64,000 bases of DNA, from positions 2,418,001 through 2,482,000 of the forward strand of contig NZ_CP014228.1 in the NCBI RefSeq assembly GCF_001553565.1, given 5' to 3'. The position numbers were made by a program, and so were the translations under genes. The DNA comes from Actinomyces radicidentis. GTDB lineage: Bacteria; Actinomycetota; Actinomycetes; Actinomycetales; Actinomycetaceae. Under the pieces are notes generated by a model. That model saw only the letters and a list, made by a program, of their open reading frames with translations, had not been told where the DNA came from and searched no databases. Positions 25,379 to 35,540 of the stretch are shown in pieces. How positions within the stretch are numbered: position 1 is the first letter of the stretch; the number at the start of each line of letters is the position of its first letter.

Positions 25379-27661
25379 TCAGTGCTCGATCCGGTAGCGC
25401 TCGTAGACCCGCCGCAGGGGAGCGGGCGCCCACCAGTTCCAGCTGCCCAGCAGAGTCATCGTCGCCGGGACGAGCAGCATGCGGACGACGGTGGCGTCGA
25501 GCGCGACGATGATCGCCATCGCCACGCCGATCTCCTTGACCGCGAGGAGGTCCCCGGCGACGAAGCCGAGGAACACCGTCACCATGATGAGCGCCGCCGA
25601 GGTCACCACGCGGCCCGAGCGCTGCAGACCGCGCTCCACGGCGGTGTCGTTGTCGCAGCCGGAGTCCCAGTACTCCTTGATACGGGCCAGGAGGAAGACC
25701 TCGTAGTCCATGGCGAGGCCGAAGCCCACCCCGACCGCGGTGATGACGACGTAGCTCTCCAGGCCCCCCACCGAGGTGAAGCCGAGCGTGCCCTCCAGGT
25801 GCCCCTCCTGGAAGACCCAGGTGAGCGCGCCCATCGAGGCCGCCAGGGAGATCGAGTTGATGATGAGCGCCTTGAGCGGGACGAGCACCGAGCCGGTCAT
25901 GAGGAAGAGCAGGACGAAGGTCGCCAGCACGATCGTGCCGAGCACCCACGGCAGGCCGTGCTCGATCGCGAGGCGGAAGTCGAGCTGGGTGGCGGCCTGG
26001 CCGGTCACCCACCGGTCCGCGGGGGCGCTCACGTCCCGGACGGAGGCCACGGCGTCCTCCGCCTCGCTGCTCGACGGGCCGCCGGCGAGGTCGAGGTAGA
26101 CGACCGTGTAGCTGCCGGCGGTCGCCGTCGAGAGGACCGAGTCGACGCCGTCGGCCTGCGCGACGCGCCCGACGTAGTCGGTGACCCGCTGACCGGTCCC
26201 CGCGATGACGAGGGTCGCGTCCGGCTGCGCGGCGGCCGGGTAGTCCTCCTCGAGGACCCGCAGGTAGTCGCGCTGGTCCGAGTGCGGCGGCAGCATCTCC
26301 GTCGTCGAGGACAGCATGTGCAGGTGGCGCACCGGCGCCGCCAGGACGACGAGCAGGACGAGGCAGGCGACCAGCACCAGCCACGGCACGCGGTGCACGG
26401 CGTGCGCCAGTCGGGAGAAGACGCCCTCCTCGCTCGTCACGTCGCCCATCCGGCGCTGGAGCGAGCCGAGCAGCGGCACGCGGGACAGGACCGAGGGGCG
26501 TCGCAGGCGGTCCCCGAGCAGGACGAGCACCGCGGGGACGAGGGTCACGGCTGCGGCGACCGTGATGAGGACCACGGCGACGCCCGCGAGCCCGATCGAG
26601 TGCAGGACGCTCGTGCCCATGAGCAGCAGCCCCAGCATCCCGATGGCGACCGTGAGCGCCGAGAACATGACGGTGCGCCCCGTCGTCATGATCGTCGTCC
26701 TCATCGCCGTCGCGACGACCGGACGGCGACGGCGGCGCCGTCCCCCGCTGACCTCGGGGGAGGCGTCGGCGGAGTCGAGGCGGGCCAGCTCCTCCCGGTA
26801 GCGGGACGTGATGAGCAGCCCGTAGTCGATCGACAGGCCCAGCCCGATGACCGTGACGATGCTGACGACGAAGGACTGCAGGTCCATGACGTACGTCAGT
26901 CCGTACAGGACGCCGAGGGAGCCGGCGATCGCCGCCAGCGCCCCGATGAGCGGCATCCCCGCGGCGAGGAAGCCGCCGAAGACGAGGACCATGATGAGCA
27001 GGGAGAGCGGGAGCGAGATGAGCTCGCCGGTGACGAGGTCCTTCTCGACCTGGTCGGTCACGGCGGAGGCGAGGAGCGAGTCGTCGGAGACCGTGCCGCG
27101 CGCCTGGGGGGCGACGTCGTGCAGGGCGGCGGGGACGGCGCGCAGGCGGTCCTCGACCTTGCCGACGAGCTCGTCGAGCTGCTCGTGGTACTGGTCGTCG
27201 TCCGCGGAGGCGACCTCGTCCCCGTTGGGGTCGACGGTGACGACGACGAGGAAGCCGTCCTGGTCCTTGGAGGCGAGCACCTGCGCTGCGGGCTCGGTGA
27301 GGCCGCCGGGGATGACGAAGGGGTCGAGGACGGAGCCCTCGCCGAGGAGGTCGTTGAGGGCGGTGTGCGTGGGCTCGAGGTTCTTCGTGATGCCCTCGAC
27401 GACCGCGGGGTCGGACAGGTCCGTGCCCGTGACCTGGAGGGTGACGGTCTCCCCGTCGCCGGCGAGGGTGTCGAGGAGCTCCTGGCCCTCCGCGGACTCC
27501 GTGCCGTCGACGCCGACGGTGCCGCCCTCGAGCCGGTCGAAGAGGGCCTTGCCCCCGAGGCCGGTGAGGGTCAGCGTCAGCAGGAGCGCCGCGAGGACCA
27601 CCCAGGCCCCGACGACGACCCAGGCGTCCTTGACGACCCTGTTGGCGAGATGCTCCAGCAC
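25379..27661 (-). CDS. MMPL-family RND-type transporter
   Basis: This 760-residue membrane protein has two repeats of the MMPL fold: one membrane helix, a large extracellular domain (residues 30-190 and 440-560) and a bundle of five or six helices. Typical motifs are [18 protein letters not shown] in the first half and [20 protein letters not shown] in the second, where buried Asp-Tyr pairs carry the proton relay. MMPL proteins export lipids, siderophores or drugs by proton motive force. The start is the GTG at 27661, with the family-typical [17 protein letters not shown]-like opening. It is divergent from rarA and no substrate clue lies nearby. Confidence 0.93.
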   Translation of the reverse strand: MLEHLANRVVKDAWVVVGAWVVLAALLLTLTLTGLGGKALFDRLEGGTVGVDGTESAEGQELLDTLAGDGETVTLQVTGTDLSDPAVVEGITKNLEPTHTALNDLLGEGSVLDPFVIPGGLTEPAAQVLASKDQDGFLVVVTVDPNGDEVASADDDQYHEQLDELVGKVEDRLRAVPAALHDVAPQARGTVSDDSLLASAVTDQVEKDLVTGELISLPLSLLIMVLVFGGFLAAGMPLIGALAAIAGSLGVLYGLTYVMDLQSFVVSIVTVIGLGLSIDYGLLITSRYREELARLDSADASPEVSGGRRRRRRPVVATAMRTTIMTTGRTVMFSALTVAIGMLGLLLMGTSVLHSIGLAGVAVVLITVAAAVTLVPAVLVLLGDRLRRPSVLSRVPLLGSLQRRMGDVTSEEGVFSRLAHAVHRVPWLVLVACLVLLVVLAAPVRHLHMLSSTTEMLPPHSDQRDYLRVLEEDYPAAAQPDATLVIAGTGQRVTDYVGRVAQADGVDSVLSTATAGSYTVVYLDLAGGPSSSEAEDAVASVRDVSAPADRWVTGQAATQLDFRLAIEHGLPWVLGTIVLATFVLLFLMTGSVLVPLKALIINSISLAASMGALTWVFQEGHLEGTLGFTSVGGLESYVVITAVGVGFGLAMDYEVFLLARIKEYWDSGCDNDTAVERGLQRSGRVVTSAALIMVTVFLGFVAGDLLAVKEIGVAMAIIVALDATVVRMLLVPATMTLLGSWNWWAPAPLRRVYERYRIEH

Positions 27662-27731
27662 GCGCTCATTCTTGCATCCCGGGTGCGACGGTCGGCGCCG
27701 GCCCGGCTGCGTGGCACCCCTGCCGTGGCGA

Positions 27732-27744
27732 TAGTCTCGGCGGC
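27732..27744 (+). promoter_or_regulatory. -10 element of rarA, leaderless transcript
   Basis: TAGTCT (27732-27737) ends 7 nt before the ATG at 27745, which places the expected transcription start at or next to the start codon. No Shine-Dalgarno sequence is present. The same spacing is seen at fmt (62407-62412). Confidence 0.55.
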
Positions 27745-29178
27745 ATGGATCTCTTCGAGGCGGCGGGCACCGACGACGTCGGTCTGCCCGTGGACGCCCA
27801 CGCGCCGCTGGCCGTGCGCATGCGCCCCCGCACCCTCGACGAGGTCCTCGGCCAGTCCCACCTCCTCGCCCCCGGCTCGCCCCTGCGGCGCCTCGTCGAG
27901 CCCGCCCGTCCTGGCGCGGGCCGCGGCGCCGGCGTCTCCTCCGTCGTCCTGTGGGGACCGCCCGGCACCGGGAAGACGACGCTCGCCTACCTCGTGGCAC
28001 GCGGCTCCGGGCGCCGCTTCGTCGAGCTCTCCGCCGTGACCGCCGGCGTCAAGGACGTGCGCGCCGTCGTCGAGGACGCGCGCCGCCGGCTGGCCGCCTC
28101 GGGGGAGGAGACCGTCCTCTTCGTCGACGAGGTCCACCGCTTCTCCCGCTCGCAGCAGGACGCACTCCTGCCCAGCGTCGAGAACCGCTGGGTGACCCTC
28201 GTGGCCGCGACGACCGAGAACCCGAGCTTCTCCGTGGTCTCCCCGCTCCTGTCCCGCTCCCTGCTCCTCACCCTCCACCCGCTCGCCGCCGACGACGTGC
28301 GCGCCCTCATCGACCGGGCCGTCACCGACGAGCGGGGCCTGGCCGGAGCGGTCACCATCGACGAGGACGCGCGCGAGCAGGTCATCCGCATGGCCGGCTC
28401 CGACGCCCGCAAGTCCCTCACCGTCCTCGAGGCTGCCGCCGGGGCGGTCCTCGCCGCCCGCCGCCCCGCGGCCCTCGCCCCGGACGACGACGGCGCCCCG
28501 GACGCCGACGGGGCGCAGGACCCGCAGGCGCCCCGCGCCGTCCCCGCCATCACCCTCGCGGACGTCGAGCAGGCCGCCGACGTCGCCGCCGTCCGCTACG
28601 ACCGGCAGGGGGACCAGCACTACGACGTCGTCTCGGCCTTCATCAAGTCCATGCGCGGCTCCGACCCCGACGCCACCCTCCACTACCTCGCCCGCATGAT
28701 GGCCGCGGGGGAGGACCCCCGCTACATCGCCCGCCGCATCACCATCCACGCCGCCGAGGACGTCGGTCTCGCCGACCCCGCCGTCCTCCAGACCGCCGTC
28801 GCCGCCCAGCAGGCCGTCGCCCTCATCGGCATGCCCGAGGCCCAGCTGGTCCTGGCCGAGGCCGCCCTCGCCGTCGCCACCGCGCCCAAGTCCAACGCCG
28901 TCACCACCGCCATCGGCGCCGCCATGAAGGACGTCGCCGCCGGCCGTGGGGGAGCGGTCCCGCCCCACCTGCGCGACGCCCACTACGCCGGCGCCGAGAA
29001 GCTCGGCCACGGCACTGACTACCTCTACCCCCACGACTTCCCCCACGCCGTCGTCGCCCAGCAGTACCTCCCCGACGAGCTCGACGGCGCCCGCTACTAC
29101 GAGCCCACCGCCAACGGATTCGAGAAGCAGATCTCGGCCCGCCTCGACGCGGTGCGCCGGATCACGGAGCAGCAGTGA
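27745..29178 (+). CDS. rarA: Replication-associated recombination protein A (AAA+ ATPase)
   Basis: RarA (MgsA) is a homotetrameric AAA+ ATPase related to clamp-loader subunits; it acts at stalled replication forks. Visible: [16 protein letters not shown], Walker [11 protein letters not shown], Walker [20 protein letters not shown], sensor 1 [11 protein letters not shown], arginine finger region LSRSLLLTL, and the C-terminal tetramerisation domain ([37 protein letters not shown]). The length of 477 is slightly above average because of an acidic insertion near residue 245-265 ([16 protein letters not shown]). It overlaps the next gene by 4 nt. Confidence 0.96.
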   Translation: MDLFEAAGTDDVGLPVDAHAPLAVRMRPRTLDEVLGQSHLLAPGSPLRRLVEPARPGAGRGAGVSSVVLWGPPGTGKTTLAYLVARGSGRRFVELSAVTAGVKDVRAVVEDARRRLAASGEETVLFVDEVHRFSRSQQDALLPSVENRWVTLVAATTENPSFSVVSPLLSRSLLLTLHPLAADDVRALIDRAVTDERGLAGAVTIDEDAREQVIRMAGSDARKSLTVLEAAAGAVLAARRPAALAPDDDGAPDADGAQDPQAPRAVPAITLADVEQAADVAAVRYDRQGDQHYDVVSAFIKSMRGSDPDATLHYLARMMAAGEDPRYIARRITIHAAEDVGLADPAVLQTAVAAQQAVALIGMPEAQLVLAEAALAVATAPKSNAVTTAIGAAMKDVAAGRGGAVPPHLRDAHYAGAEKLGHGTDYLYPHDFPHAVVAQQYLPDELDGARYYEPTANGFEKQISARLDAVRRITEQQ

Positions 29179-30089
29179 GCCATCCCGCCCCCACCAGCCC
29201 GAGCGACCCCGGGGCCGCCGAGCCGGACGGAGTCCGGGACCCCACCGGCCGCGGCCGCCTCACGACCTCCCTCCTCGTCCTCGTCACGGGCCTGGCCGCC
29301 GGCTTCCTCTCCGGCCTCTTCGGCGTCGGCGGCGGCCTCGTCATCGTCCCCGCCCTCATGAGCGTGCGCGGCATGTCCCAGCGCCGCGCCGCGGCCACCT
29401 CGCTCGCCGCGATCGTGCTCACGGCCGCCGTCGGCACGAGCTCCTACGCGCTGCGCGGCGAGGTCTCCCTCGTCGCCGCCGTCCTCCTCGTCCTGGGGTC
29501 CTTCGTCGGCGCCCAGATCGGCACGTGGCTCCTGCGCCGCCTCCCCGCCAGGGTCCTGCCCTGGATCTTCGTCGCCTTCGCCGTCTTCGTCATCGTCTCC
29601 CAGCAGCTCCAGGTCCCAGTGCGCGAGGCCGGGCTCGTCCTCGACCCCGTCCGCGGCGTCGGCCTCGTCGCCGTCGGCCTCCTCGCCGGGATCCTCTCCG
29701 GACTCGTCGGCGTCGGCGGCGGCAGCGTCATCGTGCCGGGCCTCGAGCTCATCGTCGGCGTCGGGGACCTCCTGGCGCGCGGCACCTCGCTCCTCGTCAT
29801 GATCCCGACGGCGATCATGGGCACCTGGTCCAACGCCCGCCACGGCGTCGTCGACCTGCGCGCCGGCCTCATCGTCGGCGTCGGCGCCGCGGTCGCCGCA
29901 CCGCTCGGCACCATGACGGCCGCGGCGATCAGCCCCGCGACCGGCAGCCTCCTGTTCAGCCTCTTCCTCGTCTGCGTCGTCCTCAACACCCTGCGCAAGG
30001 AACAGCAGCGCCGGCGCCGCGAGCGGAGCGCCGTCGAGTCCGCCCTTGACGGCGTGCCCTCCGACGGCCGGGACGGTCGTCGGCCCTGA
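29175..30089 (+). CDS. TSUP family (TauE/SafE-like) membrane transporter
   Basis: This 304-residue protein of the 4-toluene sulfonate uptake permease family should export or import sulfite, organosulfonates or other small organic anions. It has about eight membrane segments in two repeats, each opening with the family motif: [19 protein letters not shown] and [19 protein letters not shown]. The GTG at 29175 overlaps the rarA stop as GTGA, so translation is coupled. A hydrophilic 30-residue N-terminus and a basic C-terminal tail lie in the cytoplasm. The substrate cannot be told from sequence. Confidence 0.9.
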   Translation: MSHPAPTSPSDPGAAEPDGVRDPTGRGRLTTSLLVLVTGLAAGFLSGLFGVGGGLVIVPALMSVRGMSQRRAAATSLAAIVLTAAVGTSSYALRGEVSLVAAVLLVLGSFVGAQIGTWLLRRLPARVLPWIFVAFAVFVIVSQQLQVPVREAGLVLDPVRGVGLVAVGLLAGILSGLVGVGGGSVIVPGLELIVGVGDLLARGTSLLVMIPTAIMGTWSNARHGVVDLRAGLIVGVGAAVAAPLGTMTAAAISPATGSLLFSLFLVCVVLNTLRKEQQRRRRERSAVESALDGVPSDGRDGRRP

Positions 30090-30300
30090 GGATCGCCTCA
30101 CATCGGGGCGTCGCGGCGTGCGCGGGCCGGCCGCGGTCCGCTAGGGTCTCAGGGCTGCCGTCCGGGGCCCCGCTCCCCGCCCGGCACTCCTGGGGTCCCG
30201 GCCCACCGCGCCGCAGCTGCGGCACGTCACGAGGCTGACCCCGCGCCGCAGGCACCCGCCCGCGACGTGCGAACAACTCCGACAGGAAGAAGAGACGAGC

Positions 30301-30924
30301 ATGAGCTCCTCCCGCTCCCGCCGCCAGGTGCGCCTCTCGCGCGCCCTCGGCATCCCGCTGACCCCCAAGGCCGTCCGCTACTTCGAGAAGCGCCCCTACG
30401 GCCCCGGCGAGCACGGCCGCGCCCGCCGCCGCACCGAGTCGGACTACGCCGTCCGCCTCAAGGAGAAGCAGCGCCTGCGCGCCCAGTACGGCATCCGCGA
30501 GGCCCAGCTCCAGCGCGTGTTCGAGGAGGCCCGTCGCGAGAAGGGCCTGACCGGTGAGTCCCTCGTCGAGCTCCTCGAGATGCGCCTCGACGCCCTCGTC
30601 CTGCGCTCCGGCTTCGCCCGCACCATCGCCCAGGCCCGCCAGGACGTCGTGCACCGCCACATCCTCGTCGACGGCAAGGTCGTCGACCGCCCCTCCTTCC
30701 GCGTCAAGCCCGGCCAGACCATCCAGGTCCGCCCGCGCTCCCAGGTGATGGTCCCCTTCCAGATCGCCGCCGCCGGCGCCCACCGCGACGTCCTCCCGGC
30801 CGTCCCGGACTACCTCTCCGTCGAGCTCGAGAAGCTCCAGGCCACCCTGGTCCGCCGCCCCAAGCGCGACGAGGTCCCCGTGAACTGCGACGTCCAGATG
30901 GTCGTCGAGTACTACTCCCGCTGA
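30301..30924 (+). CDS. rpsD: Ribosomal protein S4
   Basis: S4 binds 16S rRNA early in assembly of the small subunit and helps decoding accuracy. It shows KRPYGPGEHGRARRRTESDY, the S4 RNA-binding domain (MRLDALVLRSGFARTIAQAR, VVHRHILVDGKVVDRPSFRV) and the C-terminal VNCDVQMVVEYYSR. The N-terminus has no zinc-binding cysteines, so it is the C-minus form. The ATG at 30301 follows GGAAGAAGAGACGAGC. TAGGGT at about 30142 is a possible -10, giving a leader of about 150 nt. It stands apart from the main ribosomal-protein operons. Confidence 0.97.
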   Translation: MSSSRSRRQVRLSRALGIPLTPKAVRYFEKRPYGPGEHGRARRRTESDYAVRLKEKQRLRAQYGIREAQLQRVFEEARREKGLTGESLVELLEMRLDALVLRSGFARTIAQARQDVVHRHILVDGKVVDRPSFRVKPGQTIQVRPRSQVMVPFQIAAAGAHRDVLPAVPDYLSVELEKLQATLVRRPKRDEVPVNCDVQMVVEYYSR

Positions 30925-30946
30925 TCGCGCCCGGCGCGACAGCCCC

Positions 30947-30983
30947 GGGACGCCCCGAACCGGTCTCCGGTTCGGGGCGTCCC
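30947..30983 (+). terminator. rpsD terminator hairpin
   Basis: GGGACGCCCCGAACCGG (30947-30963) pairs perfectly over 17 bp with 30967-30983 around the loop TCT. A second short hairpin follows at 30991-31010 (CCGGGGTA and TACCCCGG around GTCT); its TAGTCT may also serve as the -10 of alaS. Confidence 0.8.
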
Positions 30984-31087
30984 CGCCTTCCGGGGTAGTC
31001 TTACCCCGGTCCACCTGACCCACGCCGCGTCCGAGAGCCCGCCGCAGGCCGGACGCGCACCACGAGCACGAACAGGACGAGGAACCG

Positions 31088-33802
31088 ATGCGCACCTCAG
31101 AGATCCGCAGCCGCTGGCTGGACTACTTCGCCGCGAACGGCCACGAGATCCGCCCCTCGGTCCCGCTCATCTCCCCGGACCCCTCCATCCTGTTCACCGT
31201 CGCCGGCATGGTGCCCTTCATCCCCTACATCCTGGGCACCGAGGAGGCGCCGTGGCCCCGCGCCGCGAGCGTGCAGAAGTGCATCCGCACCAACGACATC
31301 GACAACGTCGGCAACACGACCCGCCACGGCACGTTCTTCCAGATGAACGGCAACTTCTCCTTCGGGGACTACTTCAAGGAGGGCGCCATCGGCTACGCCT
31401 GGGACCTCCTCACCGGCCCCGTGGCCGAGGGCAAGTACGGCCTCGACGGCGACCGCCTCTGGATGACGGTCTGGGAGAAGGACGAGGTCGCCTGGAACTA
31501 CCTCACCAAGGAGATCGGCGTCCCGGAGAGCCACGTCCAGAAGCTCCCCTTCGCCGAGATCTCGTGGTCCACCGGCCAGCCGGGTCCGGCCGGCGCCTGC
31601 TGCGAGATCCACTACGACCGCGGCCCCGCGTACGGGCCCGACGGCGGCCCCGTCGCCGACGTCCAGGGCGACCGCTTCATCGAGATCTGGAACCTGGTCT
31701 TCGACGAGTTCATCCGCGGCGAGGGCGTCGGCCACGACTTCGAGCTCGTCGGCAAGCTCGACAAGACCGCCATCGACACCGGTGCGGGCCTCGAGCGACT
31801 CGCCTTCATCATGCAGGACAAGCCGAACATGTACGAGACGGACGAGGTCTGGCCCGTCATCGCCGCGGCCCAGGAGCTCTCCGGCAGGAAGTACGGCCTC
31901 GGCGCGGCCGGTCCCTCCGCCGGCGCCGCCTACGACGACGACGTCCGCATGCGCGTCGTCGCCGACCACGTCCGCTCCTCCCTCATGCTCATCGGCGACG
32001 GCGTGCGCCCGGGCAACGACGGCCGAGGCTACGTCCTGCGCCGCCTCATCCGCCGCGCCGTGCGCTCCATGCGCCTCCTCGGCGTCGACGAGGCCACCAT
32101 GCCCACGCTCCTGACGACCTCCAAGGACGTCATGAAGCTCTCGTACCCCGAGCTCGAGACCAACTGGGACCAGATCTTCCAGGTCGCCTACGGCGAGGAG
32201 GAGGCCTTCCGCCGCACGCTGGCCGCTGGCACCACCATCCTCGACACCGCCGTCGCCGACGCCAAGCAGAAGGCGGCCAAGGCCGGCCGCAAGGCGGTCG
32301 TCCCCGGCGCCGAGGCATTCACCCTCCACGACACCTACGGCTTCCCCATCGACCTCACCCTCGAGATGGCCGCCGAGCAGGGCGTCGCCGTCGACGAGGA
32401 CGCTTTCCGCACGCTCATGAACGAGCAGAAGGAGCGCGCCCGCGCCGACGCCCGGTCCAAGAAGACCGGCCACGCCGACATCCGCGCCTTCCAGGAGATC
32501 GAGAGGACGATGGGAGGCGGCTCCACCTTCCTCGGTTACACCGAGACCGCCGCCGACGCCACCGTCACCGGCATCCTCATCGACGGCGTCCCGAGCCCCG
32601 TCGCCACCGCCCCCGCCGAGGTCGAGATCGTCCTCGACCGCACCCCCTTCTACGCCGAGATGGGCGGCCAGCTCGCCGACCAGGGCGTCATCCGCCTCGC
32701 CGACGGCGGCGTCATCGAGGTCTCCGACGTCCAGGCCCCCATCAAGGGCCTGTCCGTCCACCGCGGCACCCTCACCGAGGGCACCGCCGCCGTGGGGGAG
32801 AAGGCCTTCGCCGAGATCGACGCCGTGCGCCGCCTCGCCATCGCCCGCGCCCACACCGGTACGCACATGGTCTACGCGGGCCTGCGCAACGTGGTCTCCG
32901 AGCACGCTGACCAGGCCGGGTCCGAGAACTCGCCCTCGCGCCTGCGCTTCGACTTCCGCCACAACAGCGCCCTCACCGGCGCCCAGGTCGACGACATCGA
33001 GTCCCTCGTCAACGAGAAGCTCGCCGAGGACCTCACCGTCCGCACCGACGTCATGAGCATCGAGGACGCCCACAGGACCGGCGCCATCGCGCTCTTCGGC
33101 GAGAAGTACGGCAAGGAGGTCCGCGTCGTCACCATCGGCGACGGCTTCGACGTCGAGTTCTGCGGCGGCACCCACGTGCCCTCCACCGGGCACATCGGCC
33201 GCGTCGCCGTCCTGGGGGAGTCCTCCATCGGCTCCGGCGTGCGGCGCATCGACGCCCTCGTCGGCGACGGCGCCTACGGCTTCCAGGCCAAGGAGCACGC
33301 CCTCGTCTCCCAGATCTCGACCCTGGTCGGCGCCCGCGCCGACGAGCTCCCCGAGCGCATTGAGGGCCTCATGGCCCGCCTCAAGGACGCCGAGAAGAAG
33401 CTGGCGGCCGCCGAGCAGGCCCAGATCATGGGCCGCGCCTCCCAGATCGTCGACGGCGCCGTGCGCGCCGGCGAGGTCCTCCTCGCCTCGGCCGAGCTGG
33501 GCGCCGTCGGCAACGCCGACGCCCTGCGCACCCTCGCCCTCGACGTCCGCTCCCGCCTCGGGGAGTCCGAGCCCGCCGTCGTCGCCGTCGCCGGCGTCGC
33601 GAACGAGCGCCCCCTCGTCGTCGTGGCCACCAACCAGGCCGCCCGGGACAAGGGCGTCAAGGCCGGCGACCTCGTCCGACTCGCCGCCAAGACCCTCGGC
33701 GGCGGCGGTGGCGGCAAGCCCGACCTCGCCCAGGGCGGCGGCCAGGACGCCTCCGCCGTCCCCGCGGCCCTGCAGGCCGTGGGCCGCGAGCTGGGCGCCT
33801 GA
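31088..33802 (+). CDS. alaS: Alanyl-tRNA synthetase
   Basis: This 904-residue class II enzyme charges tRNA-Ala and hydrolyses mischarged Ser/Gly-tRNA-Ala. It starts MRTSEIRSRWLDYFAANGH. It contains the aminoacylation core (TNDIDNVGNTTRHGTFFQMN), the tRNA-recognition region, the editing domain with zinc-binding AHTGTHMVYAGL (HxxxH) and EFCGGTHVPSTG (CxxxH), and the C-Ala domain ending GGGGGKPDLAQGGGQD. GAGGA lies upstream of the ATG. ruvX and mltG follow closely, a gene order common in actinobacteria. Confidence 0.98.
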   Translation: MRTSEIRSRWLDYFAANGHEIRPSVPLISPDPSILFTVAGMVPFIPYILGTEEAPWPRAASVQKCIRTNDIDNVGNTTRHGTFFQMNGNFSFGDYFKEGAIGYAWDLLTGPVAEGKYGLDGDRLWMTVWEKDEVAWNYLTKEIGVPESHVQKLPFAEISWSTGQPGPAGACCEIHYDRGPAYGPDGGPVADVQGDRFIEIWNLVFDEFIRGEGVGHDFELVGKLDKTAIDTGAGLERLAFIMQDKPNMYETDEVWPVIAAAQELSGRKYGLGAAGPSAGAAYDDDVRMRVVADHVRSSLMLIGDGVRPGNDGRGYVLRRLIRRAVRSMRLLGVDEATMPTLLTTSKDVMKLSYPELETNWDQIFQVAYGEEEAFRRTLAAGTTILDTAVADAKQKAAKAGRKAVVPGAEAFTLHDTYGFPIDLTLEMAAEQGVAVDEDAFRTLMNEQKERARADARSKKTGHADIRAFQEIERTMGGGSTFLGYTETAADATVTGILIDGVPSPVATAPAEVEIVLDRTPFYAEMGGQLADQGVIRLADGGVIEVSDVQAPIKGLSVHRGTLTEGTAAVGEKAFAEIDAVRRLAIARAHTGTHMVYAGLRNVVSEHADQAGSENSPSRLRFDFRHNSALTGAQVDDIESLVNEKLAEDLTVRTDVMSIEDAHRTGAIALFGEKYGKEVRVVTIGDGFDVEFCGGTHVPSTGHIGRVAVLGESSIGSGVRRIDALVGDGAYGFQAKEHALVSQISTLVGARADELPERIEGLMARLKDAEKKLAAAEQAQIMGRASQIVDGAVRAGEVLLASAELGAVGNADALRTLALDVRSRLGESEPAVVAVAGVANERPLVVVATNQAARDKGVKAGDLVRLAAKTLGGGGGGKPDLAQGGGQDASAVPAALQAVGRELGA

Positions 33803-33812
33803 CGGGCCGAGC

Positions 33813-34289
33813 GTGAGGCCCGGGACCCGGCTCGCCTTCGACGTCGGCAAGGCCCGCGTCGGCGTCGCCCGCTGCGACGCCGAGGCGATCCTCGCCGTCC
33901 CCGTCGTCACGCTGCGGCGCGACCGTTACGGCGCCGACCTCGAGGAGGCCGCCGAGCTCGTCGCCGAGCACGACGCGATGGAGGTCGTCGTCGGGCTCCC
34001 CAGGCACATGGGCGGGGGCTCCTCCTCGTCCACCAAGGACGCCCGCCGATGGGCGCGCGAGCTCGCCGGGATGATCACCCCGGTGCGCGTCCGGCTCGTC
34101 GACGAGCGCCTCACCACCGTCACGGCCCACCAGGCGCTCCACGCCTCGGGCCGCCACGAGAAGGACTTCCGCGGCGTCGTCGACCAGGCGGCCGCCGTCG
34201 TCATCCTCAACCAGGCCCTCGAGGCCGAGCGAGCCACCGGGCGCCCCGCCGGTGAGCCCGTCGCACCGACCCAGGGAGGCAGACCATGA
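33813..34289 (+). CDS. ruvX: YqgF/RuvX family putative pre-16S rRNA nuclease
   Basis: This small RNase H-fold nuclease of 158 residues is known in E. coli to mature the 16S rRNA 5-prime end and was earlier called a putative Holliday junction resolvase. It shows RLAFDVGKARVGVARCD (first catalytic Asp), EVVVGLPRHMGGG and RLVDERLTTVTAHQALH (Asp/Glu), and VDQAAAVVILNQAL. I chose the GTG at 33813, 11 nt after the alaS stop, since the homology starts a few residues later. The TGA overlaps the ATG of mltG (ATGA). Confidence 0.92.
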   Translation: MRPGTRLAFDVGKARVGVARCDAEAILAVPVVTLRRDRYGADLEEAAELVAEHDAMEVVVGLPRHMGGGSSSSTKDARRWARELAGMITPVRVRLVDERLTTVTAHQALHASGRHEKDFRGVVDQAAAVVILNQALEAERATGRPAGEPVAPTQGGRP

Positions 34290-35533
34290 GCAGCGACGAC
34301 CTCTTCGGCACCGAGCCCGAGGACGAGGCCACCGCGGCCGCCGACGACGGCGGCCTCGAGTCCGTGCTCGTCGGCGACGAGGACGCCGCCGAGGACCGGC
34401 GCGCCCGTCGCCGCCGCCGCGTGCGCGCCCGCATCATCTCCTTCCTCGTCCTCGCCCTCGTCCTCGCGGGCGTCGCCTACGTCGGCATGCGCGCCCTCGG
34501 CTCCGTCCGCGACGTCGCGGCCGAGCAGACGCAGGTCTCCGACTACACCGGCACCGGCGAGGACGACGTCGTCGTCACGATCCCCGACGGCGCCTCCGGA
34601 TCCGACATCGGCCAGGTCCTCAAGGACGCCGACGTCGTCGTCTCCGTCGGCGCCTTCACCGACGCCTACAACGCCAACGCCCACTCCGGGAACATCCAGG
34701 CCGGCACCTACAGCCTCAAGACCCACATGTCGGCCGCCAACGCCGTCGCCGCCCTGCTCGACCCCGCCTCCAAGTCGGACCACACCCTCACCATCCCCGA
34801 GGGCTCCACCAAGGCCCAGGTCAAGGAGCGCCTCGTCAGCGTCGGGGGCTTCACCTCGGCCGAGGTCGACGCCGCCTTCAAGGACACCGACGGGATCGGC
34901 CTGCCCGACGCCGCGGGCGGCGACGTCGAGGGCTGGCTCGCCCCGTCGAGCTACGACGTCCCCGAGGACGCCGACGCGACCGACGTGGTCGCCTCGATGG
35001 TCGCCAAGACCGTGAGCACGCTGAAGTCCCTCGGCATCGACGAGAAGGACTGGGAGAAGGACCTCACCGAGGCCTCGATCGTCGAGCGCGAGGTGTCCTC
35101 CTCGACCTACTACGGCCAGGTCGCCCGCGTCATCGAGAACCGGCTCACGCAGAAGGACGCCGAGACCAAGGGCTACCTCCAGATGGACTCCACGGTCCTC
35201 TACGGCCTCGGCCGCACCGGGGGCATCCCGAGCAGCGACGAGATCGCCGACAAGTCCAACAAGTACAACACCTACCAGCACGCCGGACTCACCCCGACCC
35301 CGATCGGCAGCCCCTCCCAGGAGGCCCTCTCCGCGGTCGCCGACCCGCCGGAGGGCGACTGGCTCTACTTCGTCACCGTGGACCTCGAGAGCGGGGAGAC
35401 GCTCTTCGCGACGAGCCTCGACGAGCAGAAGAAGAACACGGAGAAGCTGACCGAGTACTGCAAGAAGAACGCCGACGTCTGCTCCGGCTCCACGGCCTCC
35501 GCCGACCCGAGCGACGCGGCGACGAAGGGCTGA
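34286..35533 (+). CDS. mltG: Endolytic murein transglycosylase
   Basis: MltG cleaves nascent glycan strands at the membrane and sets peptidoglycan chain length. The 415-residue protein has an acidic cytoplasmic N-terminus, a basic stop-transfer region ([13 protein letters not shown]), one membrane helix (about residues 50-70, ISFLVLALVLAGVAYVG), a LysM-like part (VTIPDGASGSDIGQVLKD) and the YceG catalytic domain with the conserved Glu in LTEASIVEREV, then YLQMDSTVLYGLGR, NKYNTYQHAGLTPTPIGSPS and YFVTVD. A 4-nt overlap couples it to ruvX. Confidence 0.95.
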   Translation: MSSDDLFGTEPEDEATAAADDGGLESVLVGDEDAAEDRRARRRRRVRARIISFLVLALVLAGVAYVGMRALGSVRDVAAEQTQVSDYTGTGEDDVVVTIPDGASGSDIGQVLKDADVVVSVGAFTDAYNANAHSGNIQAGTYSLKTHMSAANAVAALLDPASKSDHTLTIPEGSTKAQVKERLVSVGGFTSAEVDAAFKDTDGIGLPDAAGGDVEGWLAPSSYDVPEDADATDVVASMVAKTVSTLKSLGIDEKDWEKDLTEASIVEREVSSSTYYGQVARVIENRLTQKDAETKGYLQMDSTVLYGLGRTGGIPSSDEIADKSNKYNTYQHAGLTPTPIGSPSQEALSAVADPPEGDWLYFVTVDLESGETLFATSLDEQKKNTEKLTEYCKKNADVCSGSTASADPSDAATKG

Positions 35534-35540
35534 GGCGGAC

